7,623 nucleotides of DNA from Porphyrobacter sp. Lineage in GTDB: Bacteria; Pseudomonadota; Alphaproteobacteria; Sphingomonadales; Sphingomonadaceae. The position numbers and the translations under genes are program-made. Below are positions 1 to 5,770 of the stretch, one piece after another (position 1 is the first letter of the stretch; every line of letters starts with the position of its first letter). Where the stretch lies: positions 1-7,623 of the forward strand of contig JAKFWB010000422.1 in the NCBI GenBank assembly GCA_021732945.1, read 5' to 3'. The notes beneath the pieces were generated by a model. That model worked only from the letters and a program-made list of their open reading frames with translations, searched no databases and was not told the origin of the DNA.

Positions 1-48
1 AGACAAAGCTTCTCCTTCAAGGGCGACGTTATTCAGAAACTTATGCAT
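1..48 (-). CDS. 5' end of an unrecognised gene leaving the left edge
   Basis: Only the first 16 codons are in the window, reading MHKFLNNVALEGEALS on the minus strand from an ATG at 48-46. The frame is open to the edge and a GGAG lies six bases upstream of the ATG, which is why I read it as a real start. Sixteen residues are too few to assign a family, and I do not recognise them. The gene is divergent from the DNA helicase at 320, so the 271-base gap between them should carry the promoters of both. It could still be a chance open stretch, because so little of it is visible. Confidence 0.4.
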   Translation of the reverse strand, partial: MHKFLNNVALEGEALS

Positions 49-54
49 GGGTAT

Positions 55-58
55 CTCC
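55..58 (-). promoter_or_regulatory. Shine-Dalgarno site of the left-edge gene
   Basis: The minus strand reads GGAG here (within GCGGAGATACCC) with six bases before the ATG at 48-46. It is the main support for a leftward gene starting at this point. Confidence 0.4.
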
Positions 59-277
59 GCAAGAGTTGATCCCAAGCCTGCACGAACGCCATTGCTTGTC
101 CGGCCTTTCAGTCCCCTGCTGACCTGACCCGCCCAATATGACCCGGCGCGCACAAGTGGCAATGGCAGCGCCGGGCCGCGCATCCCACTGCGACCACAAC
201 CGGGCGATAGGTGTGGCGCAAAGGCGGCGAGCCGATCAGGCAATCCGGCGCAGCGGGGCAAAGACCGACCTCGGCGC

Positions 278-306
278 TTGCCCGCAGCGCCATTGTTCCC
301 TACTTG
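278..306 (+). promoter_or_regulatory. Possible promoter of the UvrD-type helicase
   Basis: TTGCCC at 278-283 followed after 15 bases by CCTACTTG at 299-306 loosely resembles the alphaproteobacterial housekeeping pattern (TTGaC-like box, short spacer, GCTANAWC-like box). If used, transcription would begin only a few bases before the ATG at 320, and the LexA-type box at 295-309 would lie over the -10 region. The match is weak and the assignment is inference. Confidence 0.25.
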
Positions 307-309
307 TTC
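295..309 (+). promoter_or_regulatory. Putative LexA (SOS) box, GTTC-N7-GTTC
   Basis: The bases GTTCCCTACTTGTTC are a perfect match to GTTC-N7-GTTC, the direct-repeat operator known for LexA in alphaproteobacteria. It ends ten bases before the ATG of a UvrD/PcrA helicase, a gene type belonging to the SOS regulon in many bacteria. With eight fixed bases, a chance match is expected about 0.009 times in 300 bases counting both strands. LexA bound here would block transcription until DNA damage triggers its self-cleavage. Binding itself is inferred. Confidence 0.6.
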
Positions 310-319
310 GCGCAGAACC

Positions 320-2623
320 ATGAGCACCAACTTGCCCTCCCCCGACCCGGCGCTTGAACGCGTCCCGGCCTATGCCGCCCGGCTCAATCCTCCGCAGCGC
401 GAGGCGGTGCTGGCGACCGAAGGCCCGGTGCTGATGCTGGCAGGGGCCGGCACGGGCAAGACCGCCGCTCTGACCGCGCGCCTTGCCCATCTGGTGGCGA
501 CGCGGCGGGCTTTCCCTTCGCAGATCCTGTGCGTCACCTTCACCAACAAGGCCGCGCGCGAAATGCGGGAGCGGGTGGCGCATCACCTTGGGCCACAGTC
601 GGAAGGCATCCCGTGGCTCGGCACCTTCCATTCGATCGCCGCCAGAATGCTGCGCCGCCATGCCGAGCTGGTGGGCCTGCAAAGCAATTACACCATCATC
701 GACACCGATGATCAGCTGCGCCTGCTGAAGGCGCTGATTGTTGAGGCCGATCTTGACGAGAAGCGCTGGCCCGCACGGCAATTGGCGGGCTTGATCGATC
801 GCTGGAAGAACCGCGGGCTCAATCCCGCTGACCTCGATGCGGCGGAAAACGAGGCCTATGCCAATGGCAAGGGCACCGCGCTCTACGCGCGCTATCAGGA
901 GCGATTGAAGGCGCTGAACGCCTGCGATTTCGGCGATCTGATGCTGCACATGCTCAACATCCTGCGCTCGCACCACGATATCCTCGCCGATTATCAGCGC
1001 CGCTTCCGCTACATCATGGTGGACGAATATCAGGATACCAACGCGGTGCAGTATCTGTGGCTGCGGCTGCTGGCGCAGGGCCACCGCAATATCTGCGTGG
1101 TCGGCGACGATGACCAGTCAATCTATTCCTGGCGCGGGGCGGAAGTCGCCAATATCCTGCGGTTTGAAAAGGATTTCCCCGGCACGGTGGTGATCCGGCT
1201 GGAACAGAATTACCGCTCGACCCCGCATATCCTTGGCGCGGCAGCGGGGCTGATCCGCGCCAACAGCCATCGCCATGACAAGACGCTGTGGACCGAGGTC
1301 AACGGCGGTGACAAGGTCAAGGTGATCGGAGTATGGGACGCACCCGAGGAAGCGCGCCGGGTGGGCGAAGCGATCGAGCGGCTGGAACGTGAAGGAGCCG
1401 CGCTCGGCGAAGTTGCGATCCTGGTGCGCGCACAATACCAGACCCGCGAATTTGAAGATCGCTTCATCCAGATCGGCATCAATTACCGCATCATCGGCGG
1501 CTTCCGCTTCTACGAACGCGCCGAAATTCGCGATGCGCTCGCCTATTTGCGGCTGATCGCGCAGCCGCAGGATGATCTGGCGTTTGAGCGGATCCACAAC
1601 CAGCCCAAGCGCGGTCTGGGTGCCAAGGCATTGGAAGCGATGCATAGCCATGCAAGGCGCACCGGCCTGCCGCTGGCCGCCGCTGCCTTGCAATTGGCCG
1701 ACAGCGACGAATTGCCCAAGCGCAGCGCGATCACCATCGGCGGGCTGATGCGGCAGTTTTTGCACTGGCGCGAAACGGCAGAGACGATCGCGCCATCGGA
1801 TCTGCTGCGACTGGTGCTGGAAGAATCGGGCTACAACGCCATGCTCGCCGCCGACCGCACGGCCGAAAGCGCAGGCCGCGCCGAAAACCTCTCCGAACTC
1901 GCCCGCGCGATGGAGGAATACGAAACGCTCGGCGATTTTCTCGAACATGTCAGCCTTGTCATGGACAATGAGCGCGCCAATGAGGGTGAGACGGTGACGA
2001 TCATGACGATCCACGCCGCAAAAGGGCTGGAGTTCGACAACGTGTTCTGCGTCGGTTGGGAGGAAGGCGTCTTCCCCAGCCAGCGCGCGATCGACGAGGG
2101 CGGGCTTGCCTCGCTCGAAGAAGAGCGCCGCCTCGCCTATGTCGCAATCACGCGGGCGCGGCGGCATTGCACGATCCTGCACGCTGCCAACCGCCGGATC
2201 TATGGCCAGTGGACGAGCAGCATCCCCTCGCGCTTCATCGAGGATTTGCCCGCAGAACACATTGATCAGGAAACCACTCTCACCGGGGGTGCGAGCCTGT
2301 GGCGCGCCAATTGGAGCGAGCAGGAAGACCCCTTCGCCCACGTCGCGCGCGACCGGCCAGACCGGGCAGAAACGCGCGGCCCCGGCTGGCAGCGGGCGCT
2401 GACGTCAGGCTATGACTCCAAGCCCGCGCGGGTGCGCGAGAATACCCGCTCCGCCGCCAGCTTCGCCACCCCGGCGCGCAGCGACATCGCGATCGGCGCC
2501 ATGGTCAGCCATGACAAGTTCGGCACCGGATGCGTGATCGATCAGGAAGGCAACAAGCTCACCATTCTGTTTGAAGATGCGGGTGAGAAACGTGTGCTCG
2601 ATAGCTTTGTGAAGCCGCTTTAA
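320..2623 (+). CDS. uvrD: UvrD/PcrA-type ATP-dependent 3'-5' DNA helicase (SF1A)
   Basis: This 767-residue protein has the full superfamily 1A helicase motif set. They are the Q motif (LNPPQREAV, about 22-30), Walker A (AGAGTGKT, 41-48), motif Ia (VTFTNKAA), Walker B (VDEYQD, 234-239), motif III (GDDDQSIYSWRG, 262-273), NYRST (from 297), TIHAAKGLEF (563-572) and arginine-finger motif VI (VAITRARR, 608-615). The last 45 residues (IAIGAMVSHDKFGTG and on) look like the C-terminal Tudor-like fold that binds RNA polymerase in PcrA/UvrD, after a loose linker. Length is slightly above that of typical family members. The role would be unwinding in excision and mismatch repair, removal of RecA filaments and clearing of stalled polymerase. 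I chose ATG 320 over an in-frame TTG at 278 because the LexA-type box would otherwise fall inside the gene. No clear Shine-Dalgarno precedes it. Family certain; UvrD versus PcrA naming is a matter of convention. Confidence 0.95.
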   Translation: MSTNLPSPDPALERVPAYAARLNPPQREAVLATEGPVLMLAGAGTGKTAALTARLAHLVATRRAFPSQILCVTFTNKAAREMRERVAHHLGPQSEGIPWLGTFHSIAARMLRRHAELVGLQSNYTIIDTDDQLRLLKALIVEADLDEKRWPARQLAGLIDRWKNRGLNPADLDAAENEAYANGKGTALYARYQERLKALNACDFGDLMLHMLNILRSHHDILADYQRRFRYIMVDEYQDTNAVQYLWLRLLAQGHRNICVVGDDDQSIYSWRGAEVANILRFEKDFPGTVVIRLEQNYRSTPHILGAAAGLIRANSHRHDKTLWTEVNGGDKVKVIGVWDAPEEARRVGEAIERLEREGAALGEVAILVRAQYQTREFEDRFIQIGINYRIIGGFRFYERAEIRDALAYLRLIAQPQDDLAFERIHNQPKRGLGAKALEAMHSHARRTGLPLAAAALQLADSDELPKRSAITIGGLMRQFLHWRETAETIAPSDLLRLVLEESGYNAMLAADRTAESAGRAENLSELARAMEEYETLGDFLEHVSLVMDNERANEGETVTIMTIHAAKGLEFDNVFCVGWEEGVFPSQRAIDEGGLASLEEERRLAYVAITRARRHCTILHAANRRIYGQWTSSIPSRFIEDLPAEHIDQETTLTGGASLWRANWSEQEDPFAHVARDRPDRAETRGPGWQRALTSGYDSKPARVRENTRSAASFATPARSDIAIGAMVSHDKFGTGCVIDQEGNKLTILFEDAGEKRVLDSFVKPL

Positions 2624-3441
2624 AGGGTGGCGGTCTCTGCCACAGGCTGTGAGGGCCTGCGCCAATAGCGCGCCTCGAACGGCCGCAGCAATTCGCCCGC
2701 CACATCGCGGGTGCCTTCGGCAATGCCGGTTTCGCAGCCGACATAGGGCGCCGGATCGGTATAGGTGCCGAACAAGCGGTCCCACAGCGTGATGGTGTTG
2801 CCATAATTCGCACCCATCAGCGCCTCATCGCGAATATGGTGGAGGCGGTGCGCGGCGGGCGACATCAGCACCTTGCCAAAAATGCCCAGCGTCCAGGGCA
2901 CATCGGCGTGGATCAGATAACCCCACCAGGATCGCGCGATTGCGCTGACGGCAATGGCCCAGATCGGCAGGCCCAGCAGCAACACCGGAACCAGATCAAC
3001 CAGCACGCTAAGCAGTTCGCCCAGCGGATGCTTTCGGTGCAGCGTCAGCCAGTTCATCGCCTCATCGGCATGGTGCGTGGCGTGGACTCGCCAGAGGGCA
3101 GGCTGATGTTCCAGCCGGTGCCGCCAATAGGCCGCCAGATCGATCAGTATGATGGTGCTCAGGAGCACCAACAATGGGGGTAGCGCCTGCCAGAAATCGA
3201 CCAGCATCTGCATGCGCGGGATGCCATTGCGATATTCGGTCAGCGGTAGCGCGATCAGCGGCATCATCACCACGCCGTTGAACAGCAGCAGGCCAAGATT
3301 GGTGCCGATTTCTCGGCGAGCCGCGCGGAACCCGGCCAGCAATCGGTCGCGCTTGATCACAACGGCCAGCAGGATGAAGAACAGCGCAGCCGGAAGCGGC
3401 TTCACAAGCGTCTGATGCAGAGCTTCAATAACGGTGTCCAT
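2620..3441 (-). CDS. Sterol desaturase / fatty acid hydroxylase-family membrane protein
   Basis: A 273-residue membrane protein of the fatty acid hydroxylase superfamily (PF04116 type). These enzymes hold a di-iron centre in clustered histidines and use O2 to hydroxylate or desaturate lipids. The histidine boxes are visible: HRLEH (108-112), HATHH (120-124), H178 and HRLHH (198-202), with the family tail YGNTITLWDRLFGTYTDP (213-230). Hydrophobic segments lie near 15-30, 48-68, 85-105 and 145-170, so it should sit in the inner membrane with the histidines on the cytoplasmic face. The substrate cannot be read from sequence; bacterial relatives act on carotenoids, sterol-like lipids or fatty acids. 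It lies 52 bases downstream of the RNA helicase on the same strand, so co-transcription is possible. Its stop codon overlaps that of the convergent DNA helicase. Start is the ATG at 3441 with a weak GGCGGA in front. Confidence 0.9.
   Translation of the reverse strand: MDTVIEALHQTLVKPLPAALFFILLAVVIKRDRLLAGFRAARREIGTNLGLLLFNGVVMMPLIALPLTEYRNGIPRMQMLVDFWQALPPLLVLLSTIILIDLAAYWRHRLEHQPALWRVHATHHADEAMNWLTLHRKHPLGELLSVLVDLVPVLLLGLPIWAIAVSAIARSWWGYLIHADVPWTLGIFGKVLMSPAAHRLHHIRDEALMGANYGNTITLWDRLFGTYTDPAPYVGCETGIAEGTRDVAGELLRPFEARYWRRPSQPVAETATL
2627..2643 (-). terminator. Weak hairpin at the hydroxylase 3' end
   Basis: GTGGC (2627-2631) and GCCAC (2639-2643) form a perfect five-base stem with a seven-base loop, followed on the minus strand by CCTTTAAA. 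It could slow leftward transcription at the end of the hydroxylase gene, but the T run is only three bases and the stem lies inside the last codons. This is a weak candidate. Confidence 0.2.
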
Positions 3442-3446
3442 GGTCC

Positions 3447-3463
3447 GCCACGATTAGCGTGGC
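3447..3463. repeat. Inverted repeat just upstream of the hydroxylase start
   Basis: GCCACG and CGTGGC are perfect six-base arms around a five-base loop. The repeat ends five bases before the ATG at 3441 and one arm covers part of the only Shine-Dalgarno-like bases. It could be an operator, a hairpin that masks the ribosome site, or chance in GC-rich DNA. Confidence 0.3.
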
Positions 3464-3493
3464 AGTGGCGAACAAAACGTTAAGCGCGATGCT

Positions 3494-4903
3494 CTAGCCG
3501 AGGCCAATATCCAGAAACGCCGGACGCGGACCATTCCATTCGCCCGCGGGCACCGGTTGCTCATCCTCGGCGAAACGCCGGGCGCGGGGCTTAATGTCTT
3601 CGCTCGGCGCGTCCTTGTCGCGGCGGGGACGGCGTTCTGCTTGTTCATCTCGCGGTTCGCGCGCTTCACGCTCGCGGCGGGGTTTGCGTTCGGTGCGCTC
3701 TTCACGCTCCTCGTGCTCTTCCACGGCTGGCGCTTCGGGCTTTGCGGCCTCAGCCTTTGCGATCACCGCGCTGAGATCCACCCGCACGTCATCCTTGCCG
3801 AACACCTTGATCGCGCTGCCGGTCAGCTTTTCGACATTGCTGATCGCTTCGGCATCTTCCTCAGATACGAAAGTGAAGGCGCGCCCCTTTGCGCCCGCGC
3901 GGCCCGTGCGGCCGATGCGATGGACGTAATCATCGGGATGCCACGGCGTATCGAAGTTGAACACGTGACTCACGCCCTTGATGTCGAGCCCGCGTGCAGC
4001 GACATCGGACGCAACCAGAATATTCACTTCGCCCGCCTTGAACCGGTCAAGCTCCTTGATCCGGCTCGACTGATCCATATCGCCATGGATCTCGCTGGAA
4101 CGGAACCCGTGGCGGGTCAGGCTCTGGTTGAGTTCGCGGACCGTGGTTTTGCGGTTGGCAAAAATGATTGCGGTCTCAACCAGATCATTTTCAAGGAACC
4201 AGCGAAGCGTTTCGCGCTTGCTGCGTGATTTCACCGGCACCTTGAAGGCGGTAATGTCAGCATTGGTCGATGCCGCGCGGTTGACTTCGATCCGCTTGGG
4301 ATTGTTGAGAAACTTCTTCGCCAGCTTTTCAATCGGCGGCGGCATGGTGGCCGAAAACAGCATTGTCTGGCGGGTTTCGGGCAGCTTCGAGCAGATGAAT
4401 TCGATATCGGGGATGAAGCCCATGTCGAGCATCCGGTCCGCTTCGTCGATCACCAGCAATTCGCAGCCGTTGAGCATGATCTTGCCGCGTTCAAACAGGT
4501 CCATCAACCGGCCCGGCGTCGCGATCAGCACATCGACCCCGTCAGACAGCGCCTTCAACTGATCGCCCATCTGCACGCCGCCAATCAGCAGCGCCATCTT
4601 GAGATCGTGGTTTTTGCCGTATTTCTCGAAATTCTCGGCGACCTGCGCTGCTAGCTCGCGGGTCGGCTCAAGGATGAGCGAACGCGGCATCAGCGCGCGC
4701 CTGCGGCCTGCGGCCATCACGTCGATCATCGGCAGCACAAAGCTTGCGGTCTTGCCGGTGCCGGTCTGGGCGATGCCGATCAGATCGCGCATCATCAGCA
4801 CAGTCGGGATGGCCTGCGCCTGGATCGCAGTCGGCGTGGAATAGCCCGCGTCCTCAACAGCTTTGAGCAATTCGGGCGAAAGGCCGAGATCGGCGAAGGT
4901 CAT
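3494..4903 (-). CDS. RhlE-like DEAD-box ATP-dependent RNA helicase
   Basis: A 469-residue DEAD-box helicase with a complete core. It shows F3 and the Q motif (TPTAIQ, 23-28), Walker A AQTGTGKT (45-52), PTREL (80-84), TPGR (129-132), DEAD (153-156), SAT (184-186), ASDVAARGLDI (298-308) and HRIGRTGR (328-335). The core most resembles the RhlE group, cytoplasmic enzymes that remodel RNA in ribosome assembly, cold adaptation and mRNA decay. After about residue 385 comes a low-complexity tail rich in E and R (for example KPRRERE and RRPRRDK), ending near a short AFLDIGLG. Such basic/acidic tails usually bind RNA or partner proteins. The ATG at 4903 begins right at the conserved FADLGL start of the family, but no clear Shine-Dalgarno precedes it. 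The hydroxylase gene follows 52 bases downstream. Family is certain; the subgroup is likely. Confidence 0.95.
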   Translation of the reverse strand: MTFADLGLSPELLKAVEDAGYSTPTAIQAQAIPTVLMMRDLIGIAQTGTGKTASFVLPMIDVMAAGRRRALMPRSLILEPTRELAAQVAENFEKYGKNHDLKMALLIGGVQMGDQLKALSDGVDVLIATPGRLMDLFERGKIMLNGCELLVIDEADRMLDMGFIPDIEFICSKLPETRQTMLFSATMPPPIEKLAKKFLNNPKRIEVNRAASTNADITAFKVPVKSRSKRETLRWFLENDLVETAIIFANRKTTVRELNQSLTRHGFRSSEIHGDMDQSSRIKELDRFKAGEVNILVASDVAARGLDIKGVSHVFNFDTPWHPDDYVHRIGRTGRAGAKGRAFTFVSEEDAEAISNVEKLTGSAIKVFGKDDVRVDLSAVIAKAEAAKPEAPAVEEHEEREERTERKPRREREAREPRDEQAERRPRRDKDAPSEDIKPRARRFAEDEQPVPAGEWNGPRPAFLDIGLG

Positions 4904-4941
4904 GCGGTGTGTGGTGTCCGAGAATAGCGGGCAGGGTTGCT

Positions 4942-4986
4942 GCCGGGATTTACCGGCCTGCGGGCGCCATGCGCGGCATCAGGCCG
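4942..4986 (-). other. Overlapping inverted repeats in the RNA helicase leader
   Basis: Two possible hairpins share bases. GCCGG (4942-4946) can pair with CCGGC (4953-4957), while CGGCCTG (4954-4960) can pair with CAGGCCG (4980-4986). Because they overlap at 4954-4957, only one can form at a time. They lie in the 5' leader of the RNA helicase mRNA if it starts in the AT-rich patch further upstream. A regulatory role is inference, since hairpins are common by chance at this GC content. Confidence 0.25.
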
Positions 4987-4993
4987 CCGCGCC

Positions 4994-5025
4994 TTTCCCT
5001 TAAATATGGGTAAAAGTCAAGGAAA
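4994..5025 (-). promoter_or_regulatory. AT-rich patch, probable RNA helicase promoter region
   Basis: This short AT-rich stretch in GC-rich DNA holds TTGACT (minus strand, 5020-5015), TATTTA (minus strand, 5006-5001) and an imperfect inverted repeat TTTCCCTT/AAGGAAA. TTGACT and TATTTA are only eight bases apart, so they do not make a normal -35/-10 pair and the exact promoter is unclear. Its position about 90 bases before the helicase ATG suits a promoter or operator. Confidence 0.3.
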
Positions 5026-5031
5026 CGCGCG

Positions 5032-5051
5032 GGGTCCGGCACTGCCGACCC
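5032..5051 (-). terminator. Possible terminator after the exported-protein gene
   Basis: GGGTCCGG and CCGACCC form a seven-pair stem with one bulged base and a five-base loop, starting six bases past the stop codon of the minus-strand gene. On the minus strand a T-containing stretch follows (GTTTCCTTGACTTTTA) but not a clean T run, so termination would be imperfect. Confidence 0.35.
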
Positions 5052-5057
5052 GAGAGG

Positions 5058-5624
5058 TCAGTTGCTCACCGCCACCAACTGTCGCATGGTCTCAACCTCG
5101 CACCTCGCGCCGGTGCGCGATTGCAGCTTGTCGCGATCAACGCACAGACGCCCGTCCTTGTTCTTCTCGACATAGAAGCCGGAGTAGAAATCCCGCGCGC
5201 GGCAGGATTTTTCAAGGTTGACCGAAATCATCCGCTGATCGCGCAAGAACAGCACCAAGCGGTTGCCGCTGCCGGTCTGCACCCCGGCAATGCCTTGTAA
5301 GGCAACGCATTTCTCTTTCTTGCTCTATTCAATCCTCGCGGCGATTTCGCGTTGCGGCAAGTCGGCAATCAGGTTTTGGCGAGCGGCGGACGGTTGCGGC
5401 GAAATGCGCACCACCACGCGCTGTTCGATCCGGATCTGGCGCGCGATGTTCGTGCTGCGGAGCGCCGATAGCGGGTTGATTATCGGAGGCGCTGCTTGCG
5501 CCGCGGCGGCCTCGCATTGCGGTGCCGAAGCGGCGCGGCCATCGCCACCCTTCGGCGCGTCAGCCCCGGCAACCATCGGCAGCATCAGCGCCAAAGGCGC
5601 CGCCAAGGCAAACAGACTGTGCAT
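5058..5624 (-). pseudogene. Small exported protein interrupted by an in-frame TAG
   Basis: One continuous frame of 188 codons is broken once by TAG at 5327-5325, codon 100. The first part, from ATG 5624, begins MHSLFALAAPLALMLPMVAG, a signal-peptide-like hydrophobic start with cleavage plausible near ADA, though without the usual basic residue. It continues to AARIE. After the TAG the same frame reads SKKEKCVALQGIAGVQTGSG and runs to a TGA at 5058, with four cysteines (KC, SC, LC, RC) that could form disulfides in the periplasm. Codon use stays gene-like on both sides. From memory, sphingomonads encode conserved hypothetical proteins with an N-terminal arginine/valine-rich part and a C-terminal RACxARDFYSGFYV-like part in one chain, which fits a broken single gene. 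A GTG at 5282 could start the second half, but it would lack a signal peptide. Function unknown. A sequencing error is a real alternative. Confidence 0.65.
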
Positions 5625-5690
5625 GATGCGGGCGAGGCTCTCCTTGCAAGACCCCAGTGATCGGGTGGCCTCTCCCCCTAGTCACGGCAA

Positions 5691-5718
5691 TTGAACCGCG
5701 CCTTAACTGCGATACAGC
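5691..5718 (+). promoter_or_regulatory. Possible promoter of the FAD enzyme
   Basis: In the 146-base divergent gap, TTGAAC at 5691-5696 is followed after 16 bases by TACAGC at 5713-5718. The first box is a fair -35 match and the second is poor. Nothing better is visible in the gap. Confidence 0.2.
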
Positions 5719-5770
5719 CCAAGCTGAATCCGGTGGCACATTGCCCCGCAACTGTGGCATAGCAGCAACA

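Noticed and set aside
49..294. Small genes or an RNA gene in the divergent gap
   Set aside because: The short frames on both strands (for example 108-293 and 138-323) lack ribosome sites and recognisable content, and I see no tRNA-like fold.
278..319. Longer helicase start at TTG 278 adding 14 residues
   Set aside because: The added residues (MPAAPLFPTCSRRT) look non-coding, the start is a TTG without a Shine-Dalgarno, and the LexA-type box would lie inside the gene.
236..1084. 282-codon open frame antisense to the helicase 5' end
   Set aside because: It overlaps conserved helicase motifs on the other strand and its translation resembles no family I know.
1118..2341. 407-codon open frame antisense to the DNA helicase
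   Set aside because: It mirrors the codon bias of a certain helicase gene, shows no recognisable domain, and long antisense frames are normal in GC-rich genomes.
3557..4228. 223-codon plus-strand frame inside the RNA helicase gene
   Set aside because: Its apparent hydrophobic start is the antisense of the charged E/R-rich tail, so it is a shadow.
5657..5770. 38-residue N-terminal extension of the FAD enzyme from an upstream in-frame start
   Set aside because: The stretch has no family similarity, includes the divergent promoter gap, and the fold begins after ATG 5771 or 5801.
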